Made by a program: the position numbers and the translations under genes. The notes beneath the pieces were generated by a model that made no database searches, was not told where the DNA came from, and saw only the letters and a program-made list of their open reading frames with translations. Positions 6,828 to 13,058 of a stretch of DNA of 17,102 nucleotides are shown here, in pieces. This DNA is from DAIRUS01 sp036803205. GTDB taxonomy: Bacteria > Patescibacteriota > Minisyncoccia > Minisyncoccales > GBS-2. The stretch lies in NCBI GenBank assembly GCA_036803205.1, contig DAIRUS010000012.1, forward strand, positions 1 to 17,102, written 5' to 3'. The first letter of the stretch is position 1. Every line of letters starts with the position of its first letter.

Positions 6828-6856
6828 TTGACAGACCTTCCAAAAAATCATAAAAT
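6828..6856 (+). promoter_or_regulatory. Sigma70-type promoter for khpA
   Basis: Perfect TTGACA (6828-6833), a 17-base spacer, and TAAAAT (6851-6856). Transcription would begin near 6863, leaving a leader of about 150 bases before the preferred khpA start at 7013, or 81 bases before the ATG at 6944. Confidence 0.7.
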
Positions 6857-6890
6857 AAGAAAATAGTAGCTTTTTACAGCATTGGCCGAT

Positions 6891-6960
6891 TCTCCGTTTG
6901 ATTGAAGGAGAGGTAGGCAGCTTGAATCCTTCGGCTAAAAATAATGAGCTTAGAAGGATT
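6891..6960 (+). promoter_or_regulatory. khpA leader with mutually exclusive hairpins
   Basis: Four short segments can pair in two ways. TCTCC (6891-6895) with GGAGA (6907-6911) is compatible with AATCCTTC (6925-6932) paired to GAAGGATT (6953-6960). Alternatively GAAGGA (6904-6909) pairs with TCCTTC (6927-6932), which breaks both. A 19-codon TTG-initiated frame (6922-6981) begins 11 bases after AGGAG and spans the switch, and could be a leader peptide. The layout resembles an attenuator, but no terminator follows the hairpins, so control of translation would be more likely. The function is hypothetical. Confidence 0.3.
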
Positions 6961-7012
6961 TCAGAAAGGTCGGGCTACTAGAAATGATTCGTTGTTGTTA
7001 TTGAAACAGATT

Positions 7013-7330
7013 ATGATTGAGAAAAAAGCAGCCGATTTAGAATTCCTTGAGTATGTGGTGAAAGCTTTGGTTGATCGCCCAGAAGATGTCAAAATCGACC
7101 GGAAGGTTGATGAAATGGGGGTTTTACTTTCTCTGAAAGTAAATCCCGAAGATATGGGTCAGATCATTGGCAAAGCTGGAGCCACCGCCAGAGCTATTAG
7201 GTCTCTAGTTCGGATAATCGGTCTGAAAAATCACGCCAGAGTGAATTTAAAGATCGAAGAACCAGAAGGCGGAAGAGCTACTCGAGGGAAAAAAGCTCCA
7301 GCCGAAGAGCTGGATGAGCTAAAGCTGTAA
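7013..7330 (+). CDS. khpA: KH-domain RNA-binding protein KhpA
   Basis: Small single-KH-domain RNA-binding protein of the KhpA (YlqC) family, which in Firmicutes works with KhpB (Jag) in post-transcriptional control linked to cell elongation. The conserved core begins FLEYVVKALVD and contains NPEDMGQIIGKAGATARAIR, with the GxxG nucleic-acid loop GKAG at residues 53-56. A charged tail of about 25 residues follows. The ATG at 7013 (105 residues) matches the usual short N-terminus; an in-frame ATG at 6944 would add 23 residues with no similarity to the family. Neither has a good Shine-Dalgarno sequence. In many bacteria khpA directly follows rpsP and precedes rimM and trmD; here it is separated from rpsP and has its own promoter and terminator. 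Confidence 0.88.
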   Translation: MIEKKAADLEFLEYVVKALVDRPEDVKIDRKVDEMGVLLSLKVNPEDMGQIIGKAGATARAIRSLVRIIGLKNHARVNLKIEEPEGGRATRGKKAPAEELDELKL

Positions 7331-7358
7331 AATCATTTGAGTTTACAGTAAAATGAAG

Positions 7359-7387
7359 CGGTGCTATTATCAAAATAGCACCGTTTT
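7359..7387 (+). terminator. Rho-independent terminator after khpA
   Basis: A perfect ten-base-pair stem, CGGTGCTATT (7359-7368) with AATAGCACCG (7374-7383), closes a five-base loop and is followed by TTTT. The flanks AAATGAA (7351-7357) and TTCATTT can extend the stem across a small mismatch. It separates khpA from trmD, which has its own promoter. Confidence 0.85.
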
Positions 7388-7410
7388 CATTTAACTTTAT
7401 TTTCTAATAA

Positions 7411-7438
7411 ATGACTAAATTTTTAAGCCGTTTATAAT
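7411..7438 (+). promoter_or_regulatory. Promoter for trmD, with -10 overlapping the upstream ATG
   Basis: ATGACT (7411-7416), a 16-base spacer, and perfect TATAAT (7433-7438). Transcription would begin near 7445, which is downstream of the first in-frame ATG (7437) and next to the second (7446). If used, this promoter makes a leaderless or nearly leaderless trmD mRNA starting at the second ATG. Confidence 0.5.
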
Positions 7439-7445
7439 GGGTGAT

Positions 7446-8144
7446 ATGATTACATTTGACGTCGTCACCATTTTTCCGAAAATTTTTCAATCTTTTTTAA
7501 AAGAATCCTTTATTAAAAAAGCCCAGGAGAAGGGTTTGATTAAAATTAGAATTCACAATCTCAGGGATTTTACCACCGATAAACACAAAACCGTTGATGA
7601 TAGACCTTATGGTGGTGGACTTGGTATGGTATTAAAGATTGAGCCAATCGTTAGAGCTCTTCGGGTTTTGGCAAAATTCAAAATTCAAAATTCAAAATTC
7701 AAAATTGCAAATAAAAATTCAAAAATCATATTGTTTACACCTCGTGGTAAGAGATTTAATCAGAAGATAGCATATCAGTTCTCAAAACTTGAACGGATAA
7801 TAATGATTTGCGGCCGATACGAAGGCGTAGATGAAAGAATAGCAAAATATATTGCTGATGTAGAGTTATCTATCGGACCCTATGATTTAATGGGTGGGGA
7901 ATTGCCGGCTATGGTGGTTATCGAAGCAGTGGCGAGACTGATCCCAGGAGTTTTGGGAAAACCAGAATTATTAAAAGAAAGGATTACCAAAGAAAAGGGA
8001 TTTATTGAATATCCCCAGTATACCCGACCAGAAGTTTTTTCGCCCAAAAGAGGTGTTTTTTGGAAAGTACCGAAAGTTTTATTATCTGGTAATCATAAAA
8101 AAATCGAACAATGGCGTTCAAAAAGAAAAAAGACTATTGTCTAA
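7446..8144 (+). CDS. trmD: tRNA (guanine37-N1)-methyltransferase
   Basis: Methylates G37 next to the anticodon in tRNAs reading CNN codons, preventing frameshifts; a SPOUT-family enzyme with a trefoil-knot SAM site. MITFDVVTIFPKIF, the RPYGGGLGMV segment, CGRYEGVDERI and SIGPYDLMGGELPAMVVIEAVARLIPG are the family's conserved blocks, and the C-terminal VLLSGNHKKIEQWR is typical. The ATG at 7446 gives the usual N-terminus and 232 residues; an ATG at 7437 would add three residues but lies inside a TATAAT box. A lysine-rich loop encoded by five CAAAATT heptamers (7672-7706) sits between conserved segments, before strand KIILFTPRG. rimM, its frequent partner, is not adjacent, and rplS does not follow. 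Its stop codon overlaps the promoter of the tRNA cluster. Confidence 0.96.
   Translation: MITFDVVTIFPKIFQSFLKESFIKKAQEKGLIKIRIHNLRDFTTDKHKTVDDRPYGGGLGMVLKIEPIVRALRVLAKFKIQNSKFKIANKNSKIILFTPRGKRFNQKIAYQFSKLERIIMICGRYEGVDERIAKYIADVELSIGPYDLMGGELPAMVVIEAVARLIPGVLGKPELLKERITKEKGFIEYPQYTRPEVFSPKRGVFWKVPKVLLSGNHKKIEQWRSKRKKTIV
7672..7706 (+). repeat. CAAAATT heptamer, five tandem copies inside trmD
   Basis: Five perfect consecutive copies of CAAAATT. Read in frame they encode a KFKIQNSKFKI-like segment, because three heptamers equal seven codons. It occupies a loop that is short and variable in other TrmD proteins, so the enzyme probably tolerates it. Confidence 0.93.
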
Positions 8145-8165
8145 ATTTTTCTTTTGTATTAAAAT
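8137..8165 (+). promoter_or_regulatory. Promoter of the tRNA-Tyr/Thr-rpmG-tRNA-Trp cluster
   Basis: TTGTCT (8137-8142), a 17-base spacer and TAAAAT (8160-8165). Transcription would start near 8172, two bases before mature tRNA-Tyr. The -35 box overlaps the trmD stop codon. Confidence 0.6.
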
Positions 8166-8173
8166 TTAACTAT

Positions 8174-8260
8174 GGGTAGGTGGCTGAGTAGACAAAGGCA
8201 CCAGACTGTAAATCTGGCGGCTTCTAGCCTCCGCAGGTGCAAATCCTGCCCTACCCACCA
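8174..8260 (+). tRNA. tRNA-Tyr (GTA)
   Basis: The acceptor stem GGGTAGG (8174-8180) pairs with CCTACCC (8250-8256). The anticodon arm CAGA-CTGTAAA-TCTG carries GTA. A long variable arm (GGCTTCTAGCC region) makes it a class II tRNA, as expected for bacterial tyrosine tRNA. Discriminator A is followed by an encoded CCA end at 8258-8260, unlike the other two tRNAs here. Confidence 0.95.
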
Positions 8261-8264
8261 AATT

Positions 8265-8336
8265 GCCAGAGTAGTTCAGTGGTAGAACGTTTTCTTGGTA
8301 AGAAAAAGGTCATGGGTTCGATTCCCATCTCTGGCT
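8265..8336 (+). tRNA. tRNA-Thr (GGT)
   Basis: The acceptor stem GCCAGAG (8265-8271) pairs with CTCTGGC (8329-8335); the discriminator is T. The anticodon loop TTGGTAA gives GGT, and the T-arm contains GGTTCGATTCC. The CCA end is not encoded. It starts four bases after tRNA-Tyr. Confidence 0.95.
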
Positions 8337-8342
8337 TAAAAT

Positions 8343-8504
8343 ATGGCCAAGAAAAAACCATTTATAAAATTTCAATGTTCAGAGTGCAAAAGAATAAATT
8401 ATTATACTCGCAAATCAAAAAAATTAGTCGAGAGAAAATTGGAATTGAAAAAATTTTGCCGTTGGTGTCATAAACATACTTTACACAAAGAAATGAAGAA
8501 ATAG
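8343..8504 (+). CDS. rpmG: 50S ribosomal protein L33
   Basis: A 53-residue zinc-binding ribosomal protein embedded between two tRNA genes. The four-cysteine pattern C12-x2-C15 and C39-x2-C42, the segment KLELKKFC and the ending HKHTLHKEMKK are diagnostic of bL33. It starts six bases after tRNA-Thr, and the last base of its TAG stop directly abuts the first base of tRNA-Trp. Processing of the tRNA 5' end by RNase P would therefore cut the mRNA right after the stop codon. In many bacteria rpmG and tRNA-Trp precede secE and nusG; here a small unknown membrane protein follows instead. Confidence 0.95.
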   Translation: MAKKKPFIKFQCSECKRINYYTRKSKKLVERKLELKKFCRWCHKHTLHKEMKK

Positions 8505-8577
8505 GGGTCTGTAGTTCAATTGGTAGAATGACGGACTCCAAATCCGTTGGTTCCAGGTTCGAATCCTGGCAGACCCG
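8505..8577 (+). tRNA. tRNA-Trp (CCA)
   Basis: The acceptor stem GGGTCTG (8505-8511) pairs with CAGACCC (8570-8576), with discriminator G. The anticodon loop CTCCAAA gives CCA, and the T-arm holds GGTTCGAATCC. The 3' CCA end is not encoded. There are no bases between it and the rpmG stop codon. Confidence 0.95.
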
Positions 8578-8584
8578 CAAAGAT

Positions 8585-8950
8585 ATGAAAAAATTATCCT
8601 TTTTTAAATCAAAACTGGTTAAACCAAAAATTCTTTTAGGCATTCCTTTGGCCTTCTATTCTTTGGAGACTTTCTTTGGAGCCTTAGCGGGTTATTTTTT
8701 GACTAAATTCTTGGCCGGAAAAGAAGCCGGAAAACCAGGAAAAATAAAGTCGATCGTCTTTGAAATTAAAAATTGGAAAATTCATCTTCATCATTGGTTA
8801 ATTATTTTTGGTTTTTTAAATCTTGCCCTTTATTATCAGTTTTTGCCTTTTCCACAATTTTCTTTTGGATTTTTGGGTGGGGCAGTTTTTCAAGGAATTA
8901 CTTACCCCGATTGGTACAAAATTATAACCAGAAAAAAAAATAATGAATAA
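8585..8950 (+). CDS. Small integral membrane protein with HLHHW motif, function unknown
   Basis: 121 residues. The ATG at 8585 is chosen because the longer in-frame start at 8528 lies inside tRNA-Trp. The N-terminus is basic; hydrophobic segments lie at about 16-41, 71-88 and 93-108, and the C-terminus is basic (TRKKNNE). The most distinctive feature is KIHLHHWLI around 65-73, with three histidines at the edge of a membrane segment, a possible metal or haem site though that is only inference. The gene overlaps the MacA-like gene by eight bases (ATGAATAA), so the two are probably translated together and it may belong to the same membrane module. No family is recognised. Confidence 0.8.
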   Translation: MKKLSFFKSKLVKPKILLGIPLAFYSLETFFGALAGYFLTKFLAGKEAGKPGKIKSIVFEIKNWKIHLHHWLIIFGFLNLALYYQFLPFPQFSFGFLGGAVFQGITYPDWYKIITRKKNNE

Positions 8951-10496
8951 AAAAATTATTTTCCTAATTGTTATTGTCGTCGTTTTTTTAGTCATTGCCT
9001 ATAATTTTTTTTTAAAAGAGGAAAAACCAGCTTTTTCTTTGGTTGAAGTTTCTCAGGGAAATGTTGTCCAGGTTATTTCTGAAACCGGGCAGGTGAGAAG
9101 GGGAGAGGAAGTAAATTTAGCTTTTAAAACTTCCGGAAAAATTGAAAAAATATATGTCATTGTTGGTCAGAAAGTTAAAGAAGGCGAAATTTTAGCCGAA
9201 TTGGAAAAAGATCAGCTTTTGCTTCAGCTTCAAGAGGTAAGGGCTTATCTCGAAGCCCAAAAAACAAGATTAATAGAACTGGAAAAAGGACCAAGAATTG
9301 AGGAAATTCAAATTCTTCAGACTCAGCATGAAAAAGCCAAGATTGATTTAGAAAATTTATATCAAGATATTCCAACGCTTTTGAATCAGACCTATAATTT
9401 AGCCGAGGGTGCGATTAGACAACAAATTGCCGGTTTTTTCCTTTATAAAACCGAGGAAAGGCCATCTTATTACGAGTTAACTTATAGATCATGTAATGAC
9501 CAGGCGGTCAATGATTCAACTTTTCAAAGAAAAATTTGCGATGAGAAATTGAGCGTTTGGCGAACTGAAATTAAAAATTTAAAAGATGATTGGAAAACAC
9601 TTGAATCAGCCTTGGAAAAGGCAAAAAATTATTTGCTTTTCTTTCAAGATTTCCTTAATCGACTGAACGAGACATTAATCATTACCCAAGATTGCAAACT
9701 TTTCCCGGCAGAGATAGAAAAAATTACCATCAACAAATCATCCCTCAATTTGGCTTTGACCAATGTTAATAATGCCCTCACCTCTATTTATAATCAGAAA
9801 AAAGCAATTCAGTCTCAAAAATTAATCGTCCAAAATTATGATGAACAAATTAATCTTAAATTAGCCGGAGCTACTCCAGAACAAATTGATTATCAAGAAG
9901 CCCTGGTCAAACAAGCCCAAGCAAAAGTAGCCCTTTTGGAAAGCCAAATTGAAGAGACAGTCTTGCCAGCCCCTGTCAATGGTGAGGTGATAAGAATCAA
10001 AAAAAGAGTCGGAGAAATAGTTCAACCAATGCTCCAGGATGTAGTCATCTCCCTTTTGCCGGCCGACCAATTTCAGATTAAAGCTGATATTTATGAAGGA
10101 GAGATTCTTAAAGTAGAGGTGGGGAATCCGGTGAATATTTCTTTAGTGTCTTTTTCAGATCAAATTTTCAAAGGAAAGATAGTTTCAATTGAGCCGGCAG
10201 AAAAAATTAAAGAAGGAGTAGTTTATTATGAAGTGATAGTTGATTTCGAGAATGCTCCGGCTGGACTAAAATCAGGGATGAGTGCTGATTTGGAAATTCA
10301 AACCGCTTTTAAAGAAAATGTTTTGGTTATTCCAGAGAAAGTGATTATCAAAAAAGACAAAAAATCATTTGTTGAAATTTTAAAAGATGGCCAAATTGAA
10401 GAAAGAGAAATTGAAATTGGTCTAAGAGGTCGTGACGGAATGGTGGAAGTAATTTCCGGTTTACAATTAGGAGAAAAGATAATAATTAGAAGATAA
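8943..10496 (+). CDS. MacA/HlyD-type periplasmic adaptor subunit
   Basis: Membrane-fusion protein that pairs with the MacB-type ATPase and permease encoded next. One N-terminal membrane anchor (about 5-22) is followed by the first lipoyl half (SGKIEKIYVIVGQKVKEGEIL, about 64-84), a coiled-coil hairpin, the second lipoyl half (LPAPVNGEVIRIKKRVGEIV, about 341-360), a beta-barrel (about 370-455) and a membrane-proximal domain. At 517 residues it is much longer than the 371 of E. coli MacA. The extra length lies in the hairpin at about 136-300 and contains three cysteines (C184, C199, C251) in a protein that otherwise has none. It overlaps the upstream gene by eight bases and lies five bases before the ATPase gene. 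The substrate is unknown. Confidence 0.9.
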   Translation: MNKKIIFLIVIVVVFLVIAYNFFLKEEKPAFSLVEVSQGNVVQVISETGQVRRGEEVNLAFKTSGKIEKIYVIVGQKVKEGEILAELEKDQLLLQLQEVRAYLEAQKTRLIELEKGPRIEEIQILQTQHEKAKIDLENLYQDIPTLLNQTYNLAEGAIRQQIAGFFLYKTEERPSYYELTYRSCNDQAVNDSTFQRKICDEKLSVWRTEIKNLKDDWKTLESALEKAKNYLLFFQDFLNRLNETLIITQDCKLFPAEIEKITINKSSLNLALTNVNNALTSIYNQKKAIQSQKLIVQNYDEQINLKLAGATPEQIDYQEALVKQAQAKVALLESQIEETVLPAPVNGEVIRIKKRVGEIVQPMLQDVVISLLPADQFQIKADIYEGEILKVEVGNPVNISLVSFSDQIFKGKIVSIEPAEKIKEGVVYYEVIVDFENAPAGLKSGMSADLEIQTAFKENVLVIPEKVIIKKDKKSFVEILKDGQIEEREIEIGLRGRDGMVEVISGLQLGEKIIIRR

Positions 10497-10501
10497 GATT
10501 A

Positions 10502-11179
10502 ATGATAGAGCCAATCATTAGATTAGAAAATGTTTGGAAAATTTATCGTTTAGACAAAACTGAAGTGCCGGCCCTAAGAGGTCTCAACCTGGAAATTTAT
10601 CCAGGCGCTTTTGTTAGTATTATGGGACCTTCGGGTTCTGGCAAATCAACCTTTTTGAATATGATTGGTTGTTTGGATCTGCCGACCAAAGGCAAAGTTT
10701 TTTTAAAAGGGCGGGACATTTCTCAACTTTCGGAAAAAGAATTAGCTCAATTGCGAGGGAAAACCATTGGTTTTGTTTTTCAAGAATTTAATATTCTTTC
10801 AAACCTGTCCGCTTTAGAAAATGTCACTTTACCAATGATTTTTCAGGGTGTTCCAGCTAAACAAAGGGAAGAAAAGGCAAAAAAAATTTTAGAATCCGTT
10901 GGTTTAGCTAACCGGATTTTTCATCGAGCAATCGAATTATCAGGCGGTGAAAGGCAAAGAGTGGCAATAGCTCGAGCCTTTGCTAATGACCCGGAAGTGG
11001 TGGTTGCTGATGAGCCCACTGGTAATTTGGACTCACAAATGGGGAAAAAAATAATGGAAATCTTAAAAAATTTTCATAAAAATTACCAAAAAACAATAGT
11101 GGTTGTCACTCATAATTTTGAAATCGCTTCTTATGCCGAAAAGATTATCCAAATTAGAGATGGAAGAGTTATCTCTTAA
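10502..11179 (+). CDS. ABC transporter ATP-binding protein, MacB/LolD family
   Basis: Cytoplasmic ATPase of 225 residues that powers the adjacent permease. Walker A GPSGSGKST is at 42-50, the Q-loop glutamine is Q94 in FVFQEFNIL, the signature LSGGERQ is at 147-153, Walker B VVVADE ends at E171, and the H-loop is H204 in VVTHN. The spacing and DEPTGNLDS segment are typical of the MacB/LolD/FtsE group rather than uptake importers. It lies five bases after the adaptor gene and six before the permease, forming one transport operon. Such systems couple ATP hydrolysis to mechanical movement across the membrane (mechanotransmission) rather than moving substrate through the permease itself. Confidence 0.95.
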   Translation: MIEPIIRLENVWKIYRLDKTEVPALRGLNLEIYPGAFVSIMGPSGSGKSTFLNMIGCLDLPTKGKVFLKGRDISQLSEKELAQLRGKTIGFVFQEFNILSNLSALENVTLPMIFQGVPAKQREEKAKKILESVGLANRIFHRAIELSGGERQRVAIARAFANDPEVVVADEPTGNLDSQMGKKIMEILKNFHKNYQKTIVVVTHNFEIASYAEKIIQIRDGRVIS

Positions 11180-11185
11180 AATTTT

Positions 11186-12412
11186 ATGATTAATTTTCTT
11201 GAAATAAAAGAATGTTTTCATTTGGCTTTGAGGAATCTGAGAAATCGGTCTTTAAGAAGTTGGCTGACTATTTTAGGTATTGTGATTGGGGTATTTTTAA
11301 TTATTTCTTTGTTTTCTTTAAGTGAAGGATTGAAAGAATCTTTAATGACTCAGTTAAGAATGATGAGGGGAGATTTGATATTTATTATTCCGGGCGAAAT
11401 TAAAAATATGATAATGACTGTTCTGGGAGGATTGGAGTTTAGCAATTCTGAAATTCAAACTATTGAAAAAGTAATGGGAGTAGAAACAGTAGTAGTTTTC
11501 CCTTATGCTGCCGATGTTATCAGATATAAGGGAGAGGCAGAAATAAGTTTGTTGGCAGGCATTGATTGGGGTAAGGCTCTTTCTGTGGTGAAAGAAGATA
11601 TGGGATATCAGGTAACCGAAGGTAATTTCCCTCGGCCGGGAACAAAAGAGGTTTTGGTCGGAAGTTTGGTGCCAAAGGAAATTTTTCCTGGGATGAAGGT
11701 GGGTGATGAAATTACAATTAAAAGTAGAAAATTTAAAATTACCGGCATTTTAATGTCGGTTGGTAGTAAACAGGATGATTCAATGATTATTTTGGACTTA
11801 GCTGATTTTAGGTCAGTGACCAATAAAAAAGAGGGTAGTCAGTTTTTGATAGTTAAACCGGAAGCTGGTTTTAAAGTGAAAGAAGTGGTAGAAAATATAA
11901 AAACGGTTTTAAGTGAAACCAGAAAAAGAAAATTAGGAGAAGATGCCCCCGGTTTTTCGGTGATGACAGCTGAAAGTTGGGCTTCAATTGCTAGCAATAT
12001 TATGGGTATTATTCAAATTGTCGTTTTGGTTTTTGCCAGTATTGCTTTACTGGTTGGTGGAATAGGAATAATGAATACAATGTTTACCTCGGTAAGAGAA
12101 AGGACGAGAGAAATTGGTATTATGAAGGCGGTCGGAGCTAAAGATTCAACTATTTTAACTATTTTTCTTTTTGAATCAGGAATAATTGGAGTAATTGGAG
12201 GATTTGGTGGCACAATTTTAGGCATTGTTTTAGCTAAATTTGTTGAAAAATATAGTCAAACTAAAATGTTTTATCTTTCCGCCTCGACAAAGCCAAGCCT
12301 AATTATTTTTGGCTTACTTTTTTCTCTTTTTGTTGGTTGTTTAGCCGGTTTGTTTCCAGCCAAAAAAGCGGCCCAACTGAAACCGGTTGACGCCTTGAGG
12401 CATTATGAATAA
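11186..12412 (+). CDS. ABC transporter permease, MacB/FtsX type
   Basis: 408-residue permease with the family's arrangement: a first membrane helix at about 26-45, a large extracytoplasmic MacB core domain (about 50-265), then three helices (about 275-297, 318-345 and 370-393) forming the FtsX domain. The cytoplasmic segment RERTREIGIMKAVGAKDSTI contains the conserved coupling helix, and the ending FPAKKAAQLKPVDALRHYE is typical. Together with the adaptor and ATPase it makes a MacAB-like export or envelope-stress system. It overlaps the downstream methyltransferase gene by eight bases (ATGAATAA). There is no gene here for an outer-membrane channel, as expected for an organism with a single membrane. 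Confidence 0.95.
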   Translation: MINFLEIKECFHLALRNLRNRSLRSWLTILGIVIGVFLIISLFSLSEGLKESLMTQLRMMRGDLIFIIPGEIKNMIMTVLGGLEFSNSEIQTIEKVMGVETVVVFPYAADVIRYKGEAEISLLAGIDWGKALSVVKEDMGYQVTEGNFPRPGTKEVLVGSLVPKEIFPGMKVGDEITIKSRKFKITGILMSVGSKQDDSMIILDLADFRSVTNKKEGSQFLIVKPEAGFKVKEVVENIKTVLSETRKRKLGEDAPGFSVMTAESWASIASNIMGIIQIVVLVFASIALLVGGIGIMNTMFTSVRERTREIGIMKAVGAKDSTILTIFLFESGIIGVIGGFGGTILGIVLAKFVEKYSQTKMFYLSASTKPSLIIFGLLFSLFVGCLAGLFPAKKAAQLKPVDALRHYE

Positions 12413-13031
12413 TTATTTAAATCTTATTAACTCACTCTTAGAAGAAGGATGGCTTCAGACACCAAGAATTATCGAAGCCTTTAAAAAAATAAAAAGAGAA
12501 GATTTTCTGCCCGATAATATGAAAAATTTAGCCAATTTAAATGAAGCCCTACCTATTGGTTATGGTCAGACTATCTCCCAGCCATTAGTGGTTGCTTTTA
12601 TGTTAGAAAAACTTGATCCTCAGCCGGGAGAGAAAATTTTAGATATTGGTTCAGGTTCTGGCTGGACTACTGGTCTTTTAACTGAGATTGTTGGGGAAAA
12701 AGGAAAAGTCATTGCTATTGAAATAATTCCCCAATTAAAAGAATTCGGAGAAAAGAATGTGGCAAAATATAACTTTATTAAAAAGGGGATTGTTGAATTT
12801 GTTTGCGGCGATGGCTCCAAAGGATATGAAAAAGAAGCTCCCTATGATAAAATTTTGGCTTCGGCTTCAGCCCAATCGCTTCCTTTTGCCTGGAAAGAAC
12901 AATTAAAAATTTTGGGAAGAATTGTTGCCCCCATTGGCAACTCCATCTGGCAGTTTGATAAAAAAACGGAAAAAGATTTTGAAGAAATTGAATACCCCGG
13001 TTTTGCTTTCGTGCCATTAATTGAAAAATAA
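12405..13031 (+). CDS. Protein-L-isoaspartate O-methyltransferase-like protein
   Basis: SAM-dependent methyltransferase of the PCMT family, 208 residues, which in its best-known form methylates isoaspartyl residues so that damaged proteins can be repaired. IGYGQTISQP (51-60) is the family's substrate-binding motif, KILDIGSGSGWTTGLL (77-92) is the SAM-binding glycine loop, and VCGDGSKGYEKEAPYDKIL (133-151) matches the later conserved block. It overlaps the permease gene by eight bases, and a GAGG about six bases upstream of the ATG may help initiation. A protein-repair enzyme fused translationally to an ABC exporter operon is not explained by function and may only reflect genome compaction. 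Confidence 0.88.
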   Translation: MNNYLNLINSLLEEGWLQTPRIIEAFKKIKREDFLPDNMKNLANLNEALPIGYGQTISQPLVVAFMLEKLDPQPGEKILDIGSGSGWTTGLLTEIVGEKGKVIAIEIIPQLKEFGEKNVAKYNFIKKGIVEFVCGDGSKGYEKEAPYDKILASASAQSLPFAWKEQLKILGRIVAPIGNSIWQFDKKTEKDFEEIEYPGFAFVPLIEK

Positions 13032-13058
13032 ATTCAAAACTGCCTATTTATTTATGCT

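Noticed and set aside
6944..7012. Upstream ATG start for khpA
   Set aside because: It adds 23 residues unlike the family N-terminus, and the ATG lies in the loop of a leader hairpin with no Shine-Dalgarno sequence; still possible.
8528..8584. Longer start for the HLHHW membrane protein
   Set aside because: These codons lie within the tRNA-Trp gene.
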